Source: Streptomyces sp. NRRL F-6131 (GTDB taxonomy: Bacteria > Actinomycetota > Actinomycetes > Streptomycetales > Streptomycetaceae). Taken from it: DNA of 58,549 nt. Numbering within the stretch: position 1 is the stretch's first letter; each line of letters opens with the position of its first letter. The translations under genes and the position numbers were made by a program. This document shows, piece after piece, positions 43,518 through 53,193 of the stretch. A model generated the notes under the pieces. That model was not told where the DNA came from. It was given only the letters and a program-made list of their open reading frames with translations, and made no database searches. The stretch lies in NCBI GenBank assembly GCA_000719695.1, contig JOHN01000049.1, positions 1-58,549 of the forward strand. The letters run 5' to 3'.

Positions 43518-45032
43518 ATGTCCGCCACCGCCGCGCCCCCGGACCGGGCCGCCGCCCCGGCGCCGGCCCCCCGCCACCGCGCCGTCCTGTTCGTCACCTG
43601 TCTCGCGCTGGCCACCGTGGTCGCCGCGATGGCCTCGCTCAACGTGGCCCTGCCGGACATCGCCCGGGCCACCGGCGGCAGCCAGACCCAGCTGTCCTGG
43701 ATCATCGACGCCTACAGCCTGGTGTTCGCCGCCCTGCTGCTGCCGGCCGGCGCCTTCGGGGACCGGTTCGGGCGGCGGCGGGCGCTGCTGGTGGGGCTGA
43801 CCCTGTTCGGCGCCGGGTCCGGGCTCGCCGCGCTGACCACCGACCCCGACGCGCTGATCGCACTGCGCGCCCTGCTCGGCGTCGGCGCGGCCCTGGTCAT
43901 GCCGGCCACCCTGTCGACGATCACCGGCACCTTCCCGCCGGAGCGGCGGGCGCGGGGCGTCGCCGCCTGGGCGGCGGTCGCCGGAGCGGCGGCGATGCTG
44001 GGCCTGTTCGCCTCGGGCACCCTGCTGGAGCTGTGGTCCTGGCCGTCGATCTTCGTCCTGAACGTGCTGCTGGCGGTGCTGGCCCTGGCCGGCACCCTGC
44101 TCTTCGTCCCGGAGTCCGCCGAGCCGGACGCGCCCCGGCTGGACGTCGTCGGCGCCCTGCTGGCCGTGGCCGGGCTGGGCACCCTGGTCTTCGCGGTGAT
44201 CGAGGCGCCCACCCGCGGCTGGGGAGACCCGCTGACCTTCGGCGGCACGGCGGCGGGCCTGGTGCTGCTGGCCGGCTTCGTCCGCTGGGAGCTGCGGCGA
44301 CGCCACCCGCTGCTGGACCCGCGGCTGTTCCGCGAGCGCCGGTTCGCCGCCGGGACGCTCTCGATCACCTGCCAGTTCTTCGCCTTCTTCGGCTACCTCT
44401 TCGTGATCATGCAGTACCTCCAGCTGGTCCGGGAGCGCAGCGCGCTGGCGGCGGCGGTCGCCCTGCTGCCGATGGCGCTGGGGATGATGCCCGCGGCCCG
44501 GCTCAGCCCGCGGCTGACCGACCGGTTCGGCGCGCGCGGCCCCTGGGTGGCGGGTCTACTGCTGATCGCCGGGGCGCTCGGCGCGCTCGGGCTGGTCACC
44601 GCCGACAGCTCCGCCTGGCTGCTGGCGGGCGTCCTCTTCCCGCTCGGCCTGGGCGCCGGGCTCGCCATGACGCCGGCGACCACCGCCATCACCGAGGCCC
44701 TGCCGCCCGGCCTGCAGAACGTCGGCTCCGCGATGAACGACCTGGCCCGCGAACTCGGCGGGGCCCTGGGGATCGCCGTCCTCGGCAGCGTCCTCACCGC
44801 GGGCTACCGCGGGCACGTCGACGTCACCGGACTGCCCCCGCGGGTCGCCGACGCCGCCCGCTCCTCCCTCGCCGCCGCCTCCCGCCTCGGCCCGCCCGTC
44901 GCCGACCGAGCCCGGACGGCGTTCGTCGACGCCATGCACCTCACCGTCCTCACCGCCGCCGGCGTGGTCGCCCTCGCCGCGCTCGCGGTCGCCCTGCTGC
45001 TGCGCGGCACGACGGCGCGGACCGGCCGCTGA
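43518..45032 (+). CDS. MFS drug efflux transporter, 14-helix (DHA2) type
   Basis: A 504-residue major facilitator protein with about fourteen membrane segments. Motif A is GDRFGRRRALLVG near residue 80, the DHA2 landmark LNVALPDIARA lies in helix 1, and helix 5 holds the motif C region (AAVAGAAAMLGLF). The TetR gene is divergent from it, so it is likely induced by the compounds it exports by proton antiport. The substrate is unknown. The start at ATG 43518 leaves a short polar N-terminus before helix 1. Confidence 0.92.
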   Translation: MSATAAPPDRAAAPAPAPRHRAVLFVTCLALATVVAAMASLNVALPDIARATGGSQTQLSWIIDAYSLVFAALLLPAGAFGDRFGRRRALLVGLTLFGAGSGLAALTTDPDALIALRALLGVGAALVMPATLSTITGTFPPERRARGVAAWAAVAGAAAMLGLFASGTLLELWSWPSIFVLNVLLAVLALAGTLLFVPESAEPDAPRLDVVGALLAVAGLGTLVFAVIEAPTRGWGDPLTFGGTAAGLVLLAGFVRWELRRRHPLLDPRLFRERRFAAGTLSITCQFFAFFGYLFVIMQYLQLVRERSALAAAVALLPMALGMMPAARLSPRLTDRFGARGPWVAGLLLIAGALGALGLVTADSSAWLLAGVLFPLGLGAGLAMTPATTAITEALPPGLQNVGSAMNDLARELGGALGIAVLGSVLTAGYRGHVDVTGLPPRVADAARSSLAAASRLGPPVADRARTAFVDAMHLTVLTAAGVVALAALAVALLLRGTTARTGR

Positions 45033-45105
45033 CCGGACCCGCCCGGCGCGGGCGTCGCGGGCCGTCCCCGGAGCGTCCGGGGGCGGTCCTCGGGCCTTCC
45101 GGGGT

Positions 45106-45192
45106 TCGTTCAGGGCTCGTCCGACGCTCGCCCGACGCTCGTTCAGGCATCGTTCGAGGCTCGCCCGGGGCTCGCCGGGGCTCGCTCGGGGG
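45106..45192. repeat. Degenerate short tandem repeats
   Basis: A run of loosely repeated 9-12 base units (GGCTCGCCCGG, GACGCTCGCCC, CGTTCGAGGCTC) in the gap after the MFS gene. No stable hairpin or gene is evident. Confidence 0.45.
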
Positions 45193-45283
45193 CGAACCAG
45201 GACGCGACGCGGGCGCCCGTTCGGGTGCGAGCTGGCCGAAATCCCGGTGGCCCCGCCGTCGTCCCGGGGGCCAGAGTGGGCGC

Positions 45284-45904
45284 ATGAATCAGGTGAGGCT
45301 CTCCGACGGGGTCGTCACGCTCACACCGTTCCGGGCGGCCGACATCGATGCGCACCTGGCGGGCGAGGACGAGCAGCTGGTGCGGTGGCTGAGCGGCCGG
45401 CCGAGCACCCGGGCCGGCACCGAGGAGTACGTGCGGCGGTCCACCGCGCAGTGGCTGTACCGGGGCCCGGCCCGGGTGTTCGCGATCCGGACCGGGCCGG
45501 AGCCGGTCCTGGCCGGCACGATCGACCTGCGGTTCGCCATGCCGTGCCTCACCCCGGGACAGGTCAACATCGCGTACGGCCTCTATCCCGCCTGGCGCGG
45601 CCGGGGCCTGGTGACCCGGGCCGTGCACCTGGTGTGCCGGTACGCGGCGCAGGAGGGCGCGACCGAGGGCGTGATCCGGGTCGACCCGGAGAACCTCGCC
45701 TCGGCGGCCGTGGCCCGGCGGGCCGGCTTCCGGTACTCCGCGCGGGTCCTGGAGCCGACCGGCGACCGGCTCGACTGGTACCTGCGCGACCTGGTCGCCG
45801 CCCCGACCCGGCCCACCGGCCTGCCGGCCGGGGCGGTCACGGGCCTGCCGGCCGCGCTTCCGGCCGGTCGCAGCGCCGCGGCCACCACCGGGCGGCCCGC
45901 CTGA
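45284..45904 (+). CDS. GNAT family N-acetyltransferase
   Basis: A 206-residue acetyltransferase. The fold runs from VRLSDGVVTLTPFRAADIDA through VLAGTIDLRF, NIAYGLYPAWRGRGLVTRAV (the acetyl-CoA loop with RGRG) and NLASAAVARRAGFRYSARV, as in RimJ/RimL-like proteins. The last 35 residues are a low-complexity Thr/Gly/Ala-rich tail. It transfers an acetyl group from acetyl-CoA to an amine; the acceptor is unknown. The ATG is placed directly before the first strand. Confidence 0.88.
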   Translation: MNQVRLSDGVVTLTPFRAADIDAHLAGEDEQLVRWLSGRPSTRAGTEEYVRRSTAQWLYRGPARVFAIRTGPEPVLAGTIDLRFAMPCLTPGQVNIAYGLYPAWRGRGLVTRAVHLVCRYAAQEGATEGVIRVDPENLASAAVARRAGFRYSARVLEPTGDRLDWYLRDLVAAPTRPTGLPAGAVTGLPAALPAGRSAAATTGRPA

Positions 45905-45962
45905 CGGCCCGTTCCTCGGCCCCCGACGGGCGGCCCGTCGCGCGCCGTCGCCGGGCGTCCCG

Positions 45963-47213
45963 TCAGACGCCCGGCCGCTCGCCCCGTCCGGCGGAGGCCA
46001 CCACCGCACCCGCCAGCAGACCCACCGCGATCGCGGTCACCAGCGTGACCAGCTGCGTCAGATCCCGGAAACCGGCGATCGGGTGACCACCGGCCAGGTC
46101 GGTCAGCCCGCGCATGCCGAGCGAACCGACGGTCAGGGTGAAGAAGCCGGGCAGCAGCAGGAGCAACCGCGGCGGCGCGGTCGGCCGGGCGGCGATCCGG
46201 GTCGCCACCCCGCTCAGGACGGCGGCGGCGACGAACGTCCCCGTCACCTCGCCGGCCAGCCAGGTGACCAGGGTCTGCGCCGCCACCGTCAAATAGACCA
46301 GGAGCAGCAGCACCGGCCCGAGCCGGGCGGGGATCGCGAACGCCAGCACGGTACCCGTCGTGAAGACGATCCACGCCGTGAACAGCGCCCAGCGCGGCAG
46401 GTCCTGCGCGGCCGCCACGTCGAACAGCGAGTGCCGGTCGCGCCCGGTGACGGCGAGTCCGATCAGCACCCCGACGTACAGCTGGAGCAGCAGGAACACC
46501 GCGTAGACCAGCCGGACGGCGCCCGGCGTGAGGTGACCGGCGGCGAGTTCGGCGGCGGCGGCGCTCAGGTAGTCGCCGGGGACGAAGAAGAACAGCGCGG
46601 GCAGCATGATCAGCACCGGTCCGCCGTGCTCCGGCGTGCGGGCGAACACCAGCAGCGCGATCACCGAGACGACGACCGCCGCCACCAGCGGCAGGACGGC
46701 GCCCAGCCGGGGCCACCGGCCCGCCGCCACCGCCAGGGCCGCGCTCGCCGTGGCGAGGACGGCGGTCGAGCCGACCTCCCACCAGGTCGGCTGCATCAGC
46801 GGGGCGAAGCCGATGGAGAACAGGACGATCCCGATCGCCTTCGCCCACCAGGGGTACGGCGGCGGGGCGGCGTCGATGACGGCCAGCCGCCCGGCCGCCT
46901 CGGGCAGGGCGAGCCGACCGGCCGTGAGGTCGGCGAGCAGCGGCTTGACGGCGGCGACCTGGTCGAGACGGAACACCTCGGGGAACGCCCGGACCGTCAC
47001 CGTGCGGGACTCGCCGCCGACGGTGACGGTGAGCGCCGCGCCGTCCGGGACGACCAGCAGCCGGGCCGCCCCGCCCAGCGCCCGGGCGGCTCCGGCGACG
47101 GCCGGCTCCAGCTCCTGGACGCCCTCGCCGCTGTTGCGCAGCAGGACCGCGGTGAGCCGGGCCAGGAAGGCGGTGAGCTCGCCGACCCGGGGCGGCCGCG
47201 TCCGCTGCTCCAT
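45963..47213 (-). CDS. Threonine/serine exporter family membrane protein (ThrE-like)
   Basis: A 416-residue protein. Residues 1-110 form a cytoplasmic domain (ELTAFLARLTAVLLRNSGEG and VPDGAALTVTVGGESRTVTV), followed by about ten membrane helices. Landmarks are IGIVLFSIGFAPLMQPTWWE, MLPALFFFVPGDYLSA and LLLLPGFFTLTVGSLGMRGL. This is the layout of ThrE, in which DUF1212 and DUF3815-like parts are joined in one chain. It may export small amino acids with protons. GGAGG seven bases before the ATG at 47213 supports this start over a longer frame to 47384. Confidence 0.85.
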   Translation of the reverse strand: MEQRTRPPRVGELTAFLARLTAVLLRNSGEGVQELEPAVAGAARALGGAARLLVVPDGAALTVTVGGESRTVTVRAFPEVFRLDQVAAVKPLLADLTAGRLALPEAAGRLAVIDAAPPPYPWWAKAIGIVLFSIGFAPLMQPTWWEVGSTAVLATASAALAVAAGRWPRLGAVLPLVAAVVVSVIALLVFARTPEHGGPVLIMLPALFFFVPGDYLSAAAAELAAGHLTPGAVRLVYAVFLLLQLYVGVLIGLAVTGRDRHSLFDVAAAQDLPRWALFTAWIVFTTGTVLAFAIPARLGPVLLLLVYLTVAAQTLVTWLAGEVTGTFVAAAVLSGVATRIAARPTAPPRLLLLLPGFFTLTVGSLGMRGLTDLAGGHPIAGFRDLTQLVTLVTAIAVGLLAGAVVASAGRGERPGV

Positions 47214-47439
47214 GCCCGCCTCCGTCCGCCTCCCACCGTGATGACGCCTCCAGCCTGCCCGCCACCGCGGGATGCCGCGCGCCGAGCCGACGGCGGGGAA
47301 CGCGCGTTCCTGACGTGGACGCGACCGGAGCAGCCGGTGAAGATATGGCGTACGACCATACGATTTGCCGGGTATTGCTCGCATTTACGGACCGTCAGGG
47401 CTTTGCCACGGTTCGCAGGCGCTCCTACGCTCCGGCGTC

Positions 47440-48477
47440 ATGCCCTCACCTCTGATCAGCGTCGTGATCCCCGCCTACGACCAGCAGAAACAGCTGGCGG
47501 ACTGCCTGGACTCGCTGCTCGCCCAGTCCTTCCGCGACTTCGAGGTGCTGGTGGTCGTCGACCGGTCCCCCGACTGCCCGGGACAGCTCGTCGACCGCTA
47601 CGCGGCCCGGCACCCCCAGGTGTCCGTCCTCCACCTCGACGCGGCGGTCGGCGTCGGCGTCAGCCGCTCCGCGGGCGCCGCCCGGGCCCGCGGCGAGTAC
47701 CTGCTCTTCCTCGACGCCGACCACCTGCTCGCCCGCGACGCCCTGCGCGCCTTCGCCGACCACCTGGAGCGGACCGGACCGGTCGACCTGTTGCTCTTCG
47801 GCCACACCCGCCAGCACGCCGGCCGCGACTGGCCGGGCGGCGCCGAGGCCCTGCTCGCCGAAGCCGGCCCCGAGGTCTTCGGCCCGCTCGACCACCCGGA
47901 GCTGCTGGGCGCACCGGCCCTGATCTGGGACCGCCTGGTGCGCCACGAGCACTGGCGCCAGCAGGGCCTGGCCTTCCCCGAGGGCCGCTACGAGGAACTG
48001 CCCGTCGTCCACCGGGCGATGCTGACGGCCCGGCGGATCGCCGTCCTGCCGCGCGCCTGCGTCCAGCTGCGCCGCCGCGAGACCGTCCACCCGACCGGGT
48101 CGCCCGGCAGCAGCAACTTCGACATCTTCGACCAGTACGAGCGGACCTTCGCCCTGCTCGACGAGCTCGACGCCGCAGAGGGCCCCGCCGGCCCCGCCCG
48201 GGAGGCCGTCCGCGACGCCCTCTTCACCCGGATGGTCCGGCACTACCTGTTCGTCTTCGACCTGGCCGGCTGCGTCGCCCGCGCCGAACGCCCCCAGTTC
48301 TTCCACCGGGCCGCCGAGCACTACCGCCGCTTCCAGCCCCCCGGCCACCGCCGCCCGGCCGGCCGCGAGGGCGTCAAGTTCTCCCTCCTCTCCGGCGGCG
48401 CCTACCCCGCCTTCGAGGTCGCCAAGCTCTCCCACATCGCCCGCGGCACCCTCACCGGCACCACCCGCCGCCGCTAG
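47440..48477 (+). CDS. Glycosyltransferase family 2 protein
   Basis: A 345-residue GT-A fold transferase. The N-terminal half begins ISVVIPAYDQQKQLADCLDS, with LVVVDRSPDCPG for nucleotide binding and FLDADHLLARDAL as the metal-binding Asp-x-Asp. The second half (EGRYEELPVVHRAMLTARRI onward) resembles actinomycete enzymes paired with teichoic or capsular polymer genes. No membrane segment is seen. No other polymer gene is near, so the sugar acceptor is unknown. Confidence 0.88.
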   Translation: MPSPLISVVIPAYDQQKQLADCLDSLLAQSFRDFEVLVVVDRSPDCPGQLVDRYAARHPQVSVLHLDAAVGVGVSRSAGAARARGEYLLFLDADHLLARDALRAFADHLERTGPVDLLLFGHTRQHAGRDWPGGAEALLAEAGPEVFGPLDHPELLGAPALIWDRLVRHEHWRQQGLAFPEGRYEELPVVHRAMLTARRIAVLPRACVQLRRRETVHPTGSPGSSNFDIFDQYERTFALLDELDAAEGPAGPAREAVRDALFTRMVRHYLFVFDLAGCVARAERPQFFHRAAEHYRRFQPPGHRRPAGREGVKFSLLSGGAYPAFEVAKLSHIARGTLTGTTRRR

Positions 48478-48499
48478 GCTCCCGGTTCCCCGGTGCGGA

Positions 48500-49204
48500 T
48501 CACGTCGGCTCCGTGGTCGACGCCCTCGGCCGTCCGCCCATCGGCGGACGGCCGAGGGCGTCGAGAAGCGGCCGCGACCGGTCGATGTCCGCGTCCGGGT
48601 TGAGCCGTGCGACCAGTTCGGCGATCAGCGGGCGCCACTCGTAGACGTGCCGGACGGCGCCCAGGTCCACCGGCCGCCCGTAGTGGCCCTCGGCCCACCG
48701 GTGGAACCCCTCCGGCGTTCCGTCGAGCAGGAGCGCGAAGAGGTGGTCCGCGCCGTCCGGGTCCTCGCCGTGCCCCGACAGGTCCGTGAAGTCCACGGGC
48801 CCGCAGTGCCAGCGGTCGTCGCCGGCGCCCCGCCACAGGCAGACCGTCACCTCGGGGTCCTCGTCGCCGAGGACGGCCTCCTCGACGAGGTGCCGGAACA
48901 CCTCCGGCACCTCGTCGAGCACCCCTGGCCATACTGTGCCGTCACCCGCGAACGGGCTGATCGGCGACTCGTGGTCGAAGCCCAGGACGAGAGCCCCGTC
49001 GGCCGAGAAGACGATCGTGTACGTGTCGCCCGCACCGTTGTCCATCCCGGCCAGCTCGCGGTCCGGCGACCCCGCCACACCGAAGGTGTGACGGCGGTAC
49101 GGATCGTCGGGCGCGAGGACTGCCTCCACGGCCGCCATCGCGCGGCAGAGGTCCCGCAGGGCGGGGAGGGCCGGCAGGCGCCGGGCGACGTCGTGGACAC
49201 TCAT
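48500..49204 (-). CDS. Hypothetical protein, terminator hairpin overlaps its 3' end
   Basis: A 234-residue acidic soluble protein (MSVHDVARRLPALPALRDLC, TYTIVFSADGALVLGFDHES, DYVEAVLGDEDPEVTVCLW-like stretch, and HRWAEGHYGRPVDLGAVRHV). I do not recognise the family. It is Asp/Glu- and Trp-rich with several HxW pairs. The last 20 codons run through a perfect 21-bp inverted repeat that looks like a terminator, giving the odd tail DALGRPPMGGRPRAST. The original stop may have been earlier, near LLDA. Confidence 0.7.
   Translation of the reverse strand: MSVHDVARRLPALPALRDLCRAMAAVEAVLAPDDPYRRHTFGVAGSPDRELAGMDNGAGDTYTIVFSADGALVLGFDHESPISPFAGDGTVWPGVLDEVPEVFRHLVEEAVLGDEDPEVTVCLWRGAGDDRWHCGPVDFTDLSGHGEDPDGADHLFALLLDGTPEGFHRWAEGHYGRPVDLGAVRHVYEWRPLIAELVARLNPDADIDRSRPLLDALGRPPMGGRPRASTTEPT
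48518..48563. terminator. Bidirectional terminator inside the 3' end of a gene
   Basis: A perfect 21-bp stem (48518-48538 with 48543-48563) with a CATC loop between convergent genes. It lies 40 bases after the glycosyltransferase stop and within the last codons of the opposing gene. Confidence 0.8.
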
Positions 49205-49256
49205 GCCCGCATTCCAGCAGACGGGTCCGACAACGGCCGACGCCGCCGGCACCCGG

Positions 49257-49874
49257 TCAGGCGTGGGCGGTGCCGCCGTTGGTGGCGAGGGTGGTGGCGA
49301 TGTGGTGGAGGGTGGCGGTGCGGAGGGTGTCGGGGAGGGGCGGGAGGAGGTCCATCCAGAGGGGGAGGGTGGAGCCGATCAGCTGGCGCTGGCCCTCGGG
49401 GCGGGCGATCAGCCACAGGTGGAGGTGGGCCGCGCCGTCGCCCCAGCGGTTCACGTGGACCCGGCCGATGCCGCCGAGGGAGAGGATCGCCCGCTCCACC
49501 CGCTGGAGCAGCGGGCCGAGTTCGGCGGCGCGGGCCGGCGGGAGGTCCAGCAGGTCGTGGTGGCCGCGCGGGCTGAGGAAGAGGACGGCGGGCAGGCCGT
49601 GCGGGGCGTCGAAGGCCCGCAGTCGCCAGTGCTCGTCCGTCCAGACGCAGTCCTCGTCCGCACGCCGGCACTCCCCGCACTCCGCCGCCCCCGCCTCGCC
49701 GTGGCGGGGCGGTTCGGGCAGTTCGGGGGCGTCCAGCGGCCGCACGGTCAGCTCGCCCTCGTACGGGAAGATCGACCAGGACGGCGCGGCGTCCTCAGGT
49801 ATCGGGAGCCGTTCGCCGATCGGCAGGTGGGCGAGGAAGCGGCGGGGGTCGTCGTCATGGGTGTCGGTGATCAC
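49257..49874 (-). CDS. HIT-like hypothetical protein
   Basis: A 205-residue soluble protein starting at GTG (VITDTHDDDPRR). It has four cysteines that may form a zinc site (CGECRRADEDC), LPAVLFLSPRGHHDLLDLPP, and HVNRWGDGAAHLHLWLIARP, whose HLHLW resembles the HIT nucleotide-binding motif HxHxH, with the third His replaced. Nucleotide hydrolysis or transfer is possible but not shown. It converges on nothing and is divergent from the oxidoreductase gene that follows. Confidence 0.7.
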   Translation of the reverse strand: MITDTHDDDPRRFLAHLPIGERLPIPEDAAPSWSIFPYEGELTVRPLDAPELPEPPRHGEAGAAECGECRRADEDCVWTDEHWRLRAFDAPHGLPAVLFLSPRGHHDLLDLPPARAAELGPLLQRVERAILSLGGIGRVHVNRWGDGAAHLHLWLIARPEGQRQLIGSTLPLWMDLLPPLPDTLRTATLHHIATTLATNGGTAHA

Positions 49875-50024
49875 GGAGGCCGACGGTGCCAGAGGGACGG
49901 GTGGGCCGCCAGCGGTTTTCCCCCGCGGCCGGCCGGCGGCGCCCGGCGCGGCCGTGGTTCCGGCCGCCGGGGCGGGCTGCGATGATCGGCCGGGACCGTT
50001 CGTCACCGCCCGGGAGGACCGCCC

Positions 50025-53000
50025 GTGAGCCGCTCCGAGACCGCCTCCGGGCCCGATCCCGCCCGCAGGCCCGGGCCCGCCCCAGCTCGTGAGCTGGAGC
50101 GCGAGCTGGCCGCCGTGCTGCGCGGCGAGGTCCGGTTCGGCGCCGCCGAGCGGACCGTCTACAGCCACGACGCCTCCAACTACCGGCACCTGCCGCTCGG
50201 CGTCGTCAAACCCGCCGACCGGGACGACGTGCGCACCACGCTCGCGCTCTGCCGCCGGCACGGCGTGCCGGTGGTCGCGCGCGGCGCCGGGACGAGCATC
50301 GGCGGGCAGGCGATCGGCCCCGGCGCCGTGGTCCTCGACTTCCGCCGCCACCTCGGCGCCGTCCTCGACGTCGACCCGGAACACCGGACCGCACGGGTCG
50401 AGCCCGGCACGGTGCTGGACGACCTCCAGCGGGCCGCGCGCCCGTTCGGCCTCCGGTTCGGTCCCGACCCGTCGACGCACAGCCGCTGCACCCTCGGCGG
50501 CATGATCGGCAACGACTCCTGCGGCGCGCACTCGGTGGCCTGGGGCCGCACCGCCGACAACGTCGAGTCACTGGAACTGCTGCTCGCCGACGGCACCGAA
50601 CTGACCGTCGGCGGCCCGCTCGCCCCCGCCGAACGCGCCGCGCTCGCCGCCCTGCCCGGTCGCGCCGGCCAACTCCACCACCGGCTGCAGGAGTTCACCG
50701 AACAGAACCTGGCCGCCATCCGCCGGGGCATGCCCGAGCTGCCCCGCCGGGTCTCCGGCTACCCGCTGGACGCCCTGCTGCCCGAGCGCGGCCACCACCT
50801 GGCCCGGGCCCTCACCGGCACCGAAGGCACCTGCGCCCTGCTGCTCGCCGCCACCGTCCGGCTGGTCGAGGACCCGCCCGCGCGCGCCCTGGTGGTGGCC
50901 GGCTACCCCGACGAGACCGCCGCCGCCGACGCCGTGCCCGCGCTGCTGACGCTCGGCCCGCTCACCGTCGAGGGCATGGCCGCCGACCTGATCGCCGCCC
51001 TGCTCGCCGCCGGCCCGCGCCCGCCCGCCCTCGACCGGCTGCCCGACGGCGCCTGCTGGCTCTTCCTGGAGACCGGCGGCGCGACACCCGCCGAGGCCCT
51101 GGACGCCGCCCGCCGGCTCGCCGACGCCGTCCGGCGCGAACGCACCGCCACCGCCACCGTGGTCACCGACCCCGCCGAGCAGCGCCAGCTCTGGGGCGTC
51201 CGCGAGGCCGGCGCCGGGACGGTGACCAGGCTGCCCGGCGGCGGCGAGGCCTGGCCCGGCTGGGAGGACTCGGCCGTCCCGCCGGAGCGGCTCGGCGACT
51301 ACCTGCGCGGGCTGCGCGCCCTGCTGCGCCGGCACGACCTGCGCGGCGTGCCGTACGGGCACTTCGGCGAGGGCTGCGTCCACCTGCGGATCGACTTCCC
51401 GCTCGCCCTGCCCCACGGGGCGCGGGTGTTCCGGGAGTTCATGGAGCAGGCGGCCGATCTGGTGGTCTCGTACGGCGGTTCGCTCTCCGGCGAGCACGGC
51501 GACGGACAGGCCCGTGCCGAGCTGCTGCCGCGCATGTACCCGCCCGGCGTCATCGGGCTGTTCGGGGAGTTCAAACGGATCTGGGACCCGGAGAACCTGC
51601 TCAACCCCGGCACCCTGGTGGATCCGCGCCCGCTCGACGCCGACCTGCGCTTCACCGGCCCGGTGCGCGGCCTGCCGCTCGCCCTGCCCTACGAGCAGGA
51701 CGACGGCAGTCTCGCCAAGGCGGTGCGCCGCTGCGTGGGCGTCGCCAAGTGCGTCGACCCGACCACCGGCGTGATGTGCCCCAGCTACATGGTCACCGGC
51801 GAGGAGCGGCACTCCACCCGCGGCCGGGCCCGGCTGCTCGCCGAGATGCTGCGCGGCGCGGCGGCCCCGCCCGACCAGCAGGGTGGACAGCCGGGCGGGG
51901 CGGTGATCACGGACGAGGTGGCGATCAGGGACGGTTGGCGGTCGGCCGAGGTCCGCGAGGCGCTGGACCTCTGCCTCGGCTGCAAGGGCTGCGCGAGCGA
52001 CTGCCCGGTCCACGTCGACATGGCCACCTACCGGACCGAGTTCCTCCACCAGCACTACCGGCACCGACTGCGGCCCGCCGCCCACTACGCGATGGGCCGG
52101 CTGCCGCTCTGGCTGCGGGGCGCCGCGCTCGCGCCCGGCCTGGCGAACACGATCGCCCGCTCGCCCGCCGCAGGGGCGCTCAAACGGCTCGGCGGCATCG
52201 ACCCGCGCCGGGCGCTGCCGGTGCTGCCGCCGGAGACCTTCACCCGCTGGTTCCGGCGGCACCGCGCCGAGCACCCGGCCCCGGCGGGCGCGCGGCCCGT
52301 CCTGCTCTGGCCGGACACCTTCGCCAACCACCTCCAGCCGGAGGTGCTGCGTGCGGCCGTCGAGGTCCTGGAGCACCTCGGATTCGACGTCCGGCTGCCG
52401 GCCGGGCCGGTCTGCTGCGGTCTGACCTGGTACTCCACCGGCCAGCTCGCCGGCGCCCGAAGGGTGATGCGGCGCAGCCTGGCCGCGCTCGCCGCCACCG
52501 GCCTGCCCGCCGACACCCCGGTCGTCGGGATGGACCCGAGCTGCACCGCCACCCTGCGCGAGGAGCTGCCGCGCCTGCTGGGCGCCGAGGGCCGCCCCCT
52601 GGCCGAACGGACCCGCACCTTCGCCGAGTTCGTCGACGAGTACGCGCCGGACGCGCCGCTGCCGCAGCTGCCGGTGGACGCCGTCACCCAGACCCACTGC
52701 CACCAGCACGCGGTGCTCGGCAGTGCGGCGGACCGCCGGGTGGAGCGGCGGATGGGCGTCGACAACCGGGTCCTGGACTCCGGGTGCTGCGGGCTGGCGG
52801 GCAACTTCGGCTTCGAGCGCGGGCACTTCGAGATCTCGGCGGCGATCGCCGAGCGGGTGCTGCTGCCGGAGGTCCGGGCCGCCGGACCGGAGACCGTGAT
52901 CCTCGCGGACGGCTTCAGCTGCCGCACCCAGATCGCCCAACTGGCGGACGGGCGGCGGGCCCTGCACCTGGCGGAGCTGATGCGCCGGGCCCTGCGGGAG

Positions 53001-53027
53001 CGGGCGGCGGAGCCCCCGGCCGAGTAG
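50025..53027 (+). CDS. FAD- and [4Fe-4S]-dependent oxidoreductase (fused glycolate/D-lactate dehydrogenase type)
   Basis: A 1000-residue fusion. Residues about 45-250 are an FAD-binding PCMH domain (ARGAGTSIGGQAIGPGAVVL, GGMIGNDSCGAHSV); 250-540 the FAD-oxidase C domain (GHFGEGCVHLRIDFPL, SGEHGDG). From about 570 come two cysteine clusters for 4Fe-4S centres (CVGVAKCVDPTTGVMCPSYM and CLGCKGCASDCPVHVDM). The C-terminal part has two CCG domains (GPVCCGLTWYSTG and DSGCCGLAGNFGFERGHFE). Such enzymes oxidise D-2-hydroxy acids and pass electrons to the respiratory chain. D-lactate, glycolate or 2-hydroxyglutarate are plausible substrates. It starts at GTG, and stands alone. Confidence 0.92.
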   Translation: MSRSETASGPDPARRPGPAPARELERELAAVLRGEVRFGAAERTVYSHDASNYRHLPLGVVKPADRDDVRTTLALCRRHGVPVVARGAGTSIGGQAIGPGAVVLDFRRHLGAVLDVDPEHRTARVEPGTVLDDLQRAARPFGLRFGPDPSTHSRCTLGGMIGNDSCGAHSVAWGRTADNVESLELLLADGTELTVGGPLAPAERAALAALPGRAGQLHHRLQEFTEQNLAAIRRGMPELPRRVSGYPLDALLPERGHHLARALTGTEGTCALLLAATVRLVEDPPARALVVAGYPDETAAADAVPALLTLGPLTVEGMAADLIAALLAAGPRPPALDRLPDGACWLFLETGGATPAEALDAARRLADAVRRERTATATVVTDPAEQRQLWGVREAGAGTVTRLPGGGEAWPGWEDSAVPPERLGDYLRGLRALLRRHDLRGVPYGHFGEGCVHLRIDFPLALPHGARVFREFMEQAADLVVSYGGSLSGEHGDGQARAELLPRMYPPGVIGLFGEFKRIWDPENLLNPGTLVDPRPLDADLRFTGPVRGLPLALPYEQDDGSLAKAVRRCVGVAKCVDPTTGVMCPSYMVTGEERHSTRGRARLLAEMLRGAAAPPDQQGGQPGGAVITDEVAIRDGWRSAEVREALDLCLGCKGCASDCPVHVDMATYRTEFLHQHYRHRLRPAAHYAMGRLPLWLRGAALAPGLANTIARSPAAGALKRLGGIDPRRALPVLPPETFTRWFRRHRAEHPAPAGARPVLLWPDTFANHLQPEVLRAAVEVLEHLGFDVRLPAGPVCCGLTWYSTGQLAGARRVMRRSLAALAATGLPADTPVVGMDPSCTATLREELPRLLGAEGRPLAERTRTFAEFVDEYAPDAPLPQLPVDAVTQTHCHQHAVLGSAADRRVERRMGVDNRVLDSGCCGLAGNFGFERGHFEISAAIAERVLLPEVRAAGPETVILADGFSCRTQIAQLADGRRALHLAELMRRALRERAAEPPAE

Positions 53028-53193
53028 CGGGACGGGTTCAGGGGGGACGGGGATGGGACGGGACGGGGACGGCGACGGGACGGGGACGCGCGGCGCCGGG
53101 CAGGCTCCGGCCACCACGCACCCCGCGGGACGCCGGGCGTCCCGCGGGCCCCGACTCCCTGACACCGCCCGGCCCCGGCGCCACAATGGCGGC

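Noticed and set aside
48847..49200. Second frame in the hypothetical gene as a separate small protein
   Set aside because: It is Arg/Ser/Thr-rich without a ribosome site and lies inside the better supported 234-residue gene.
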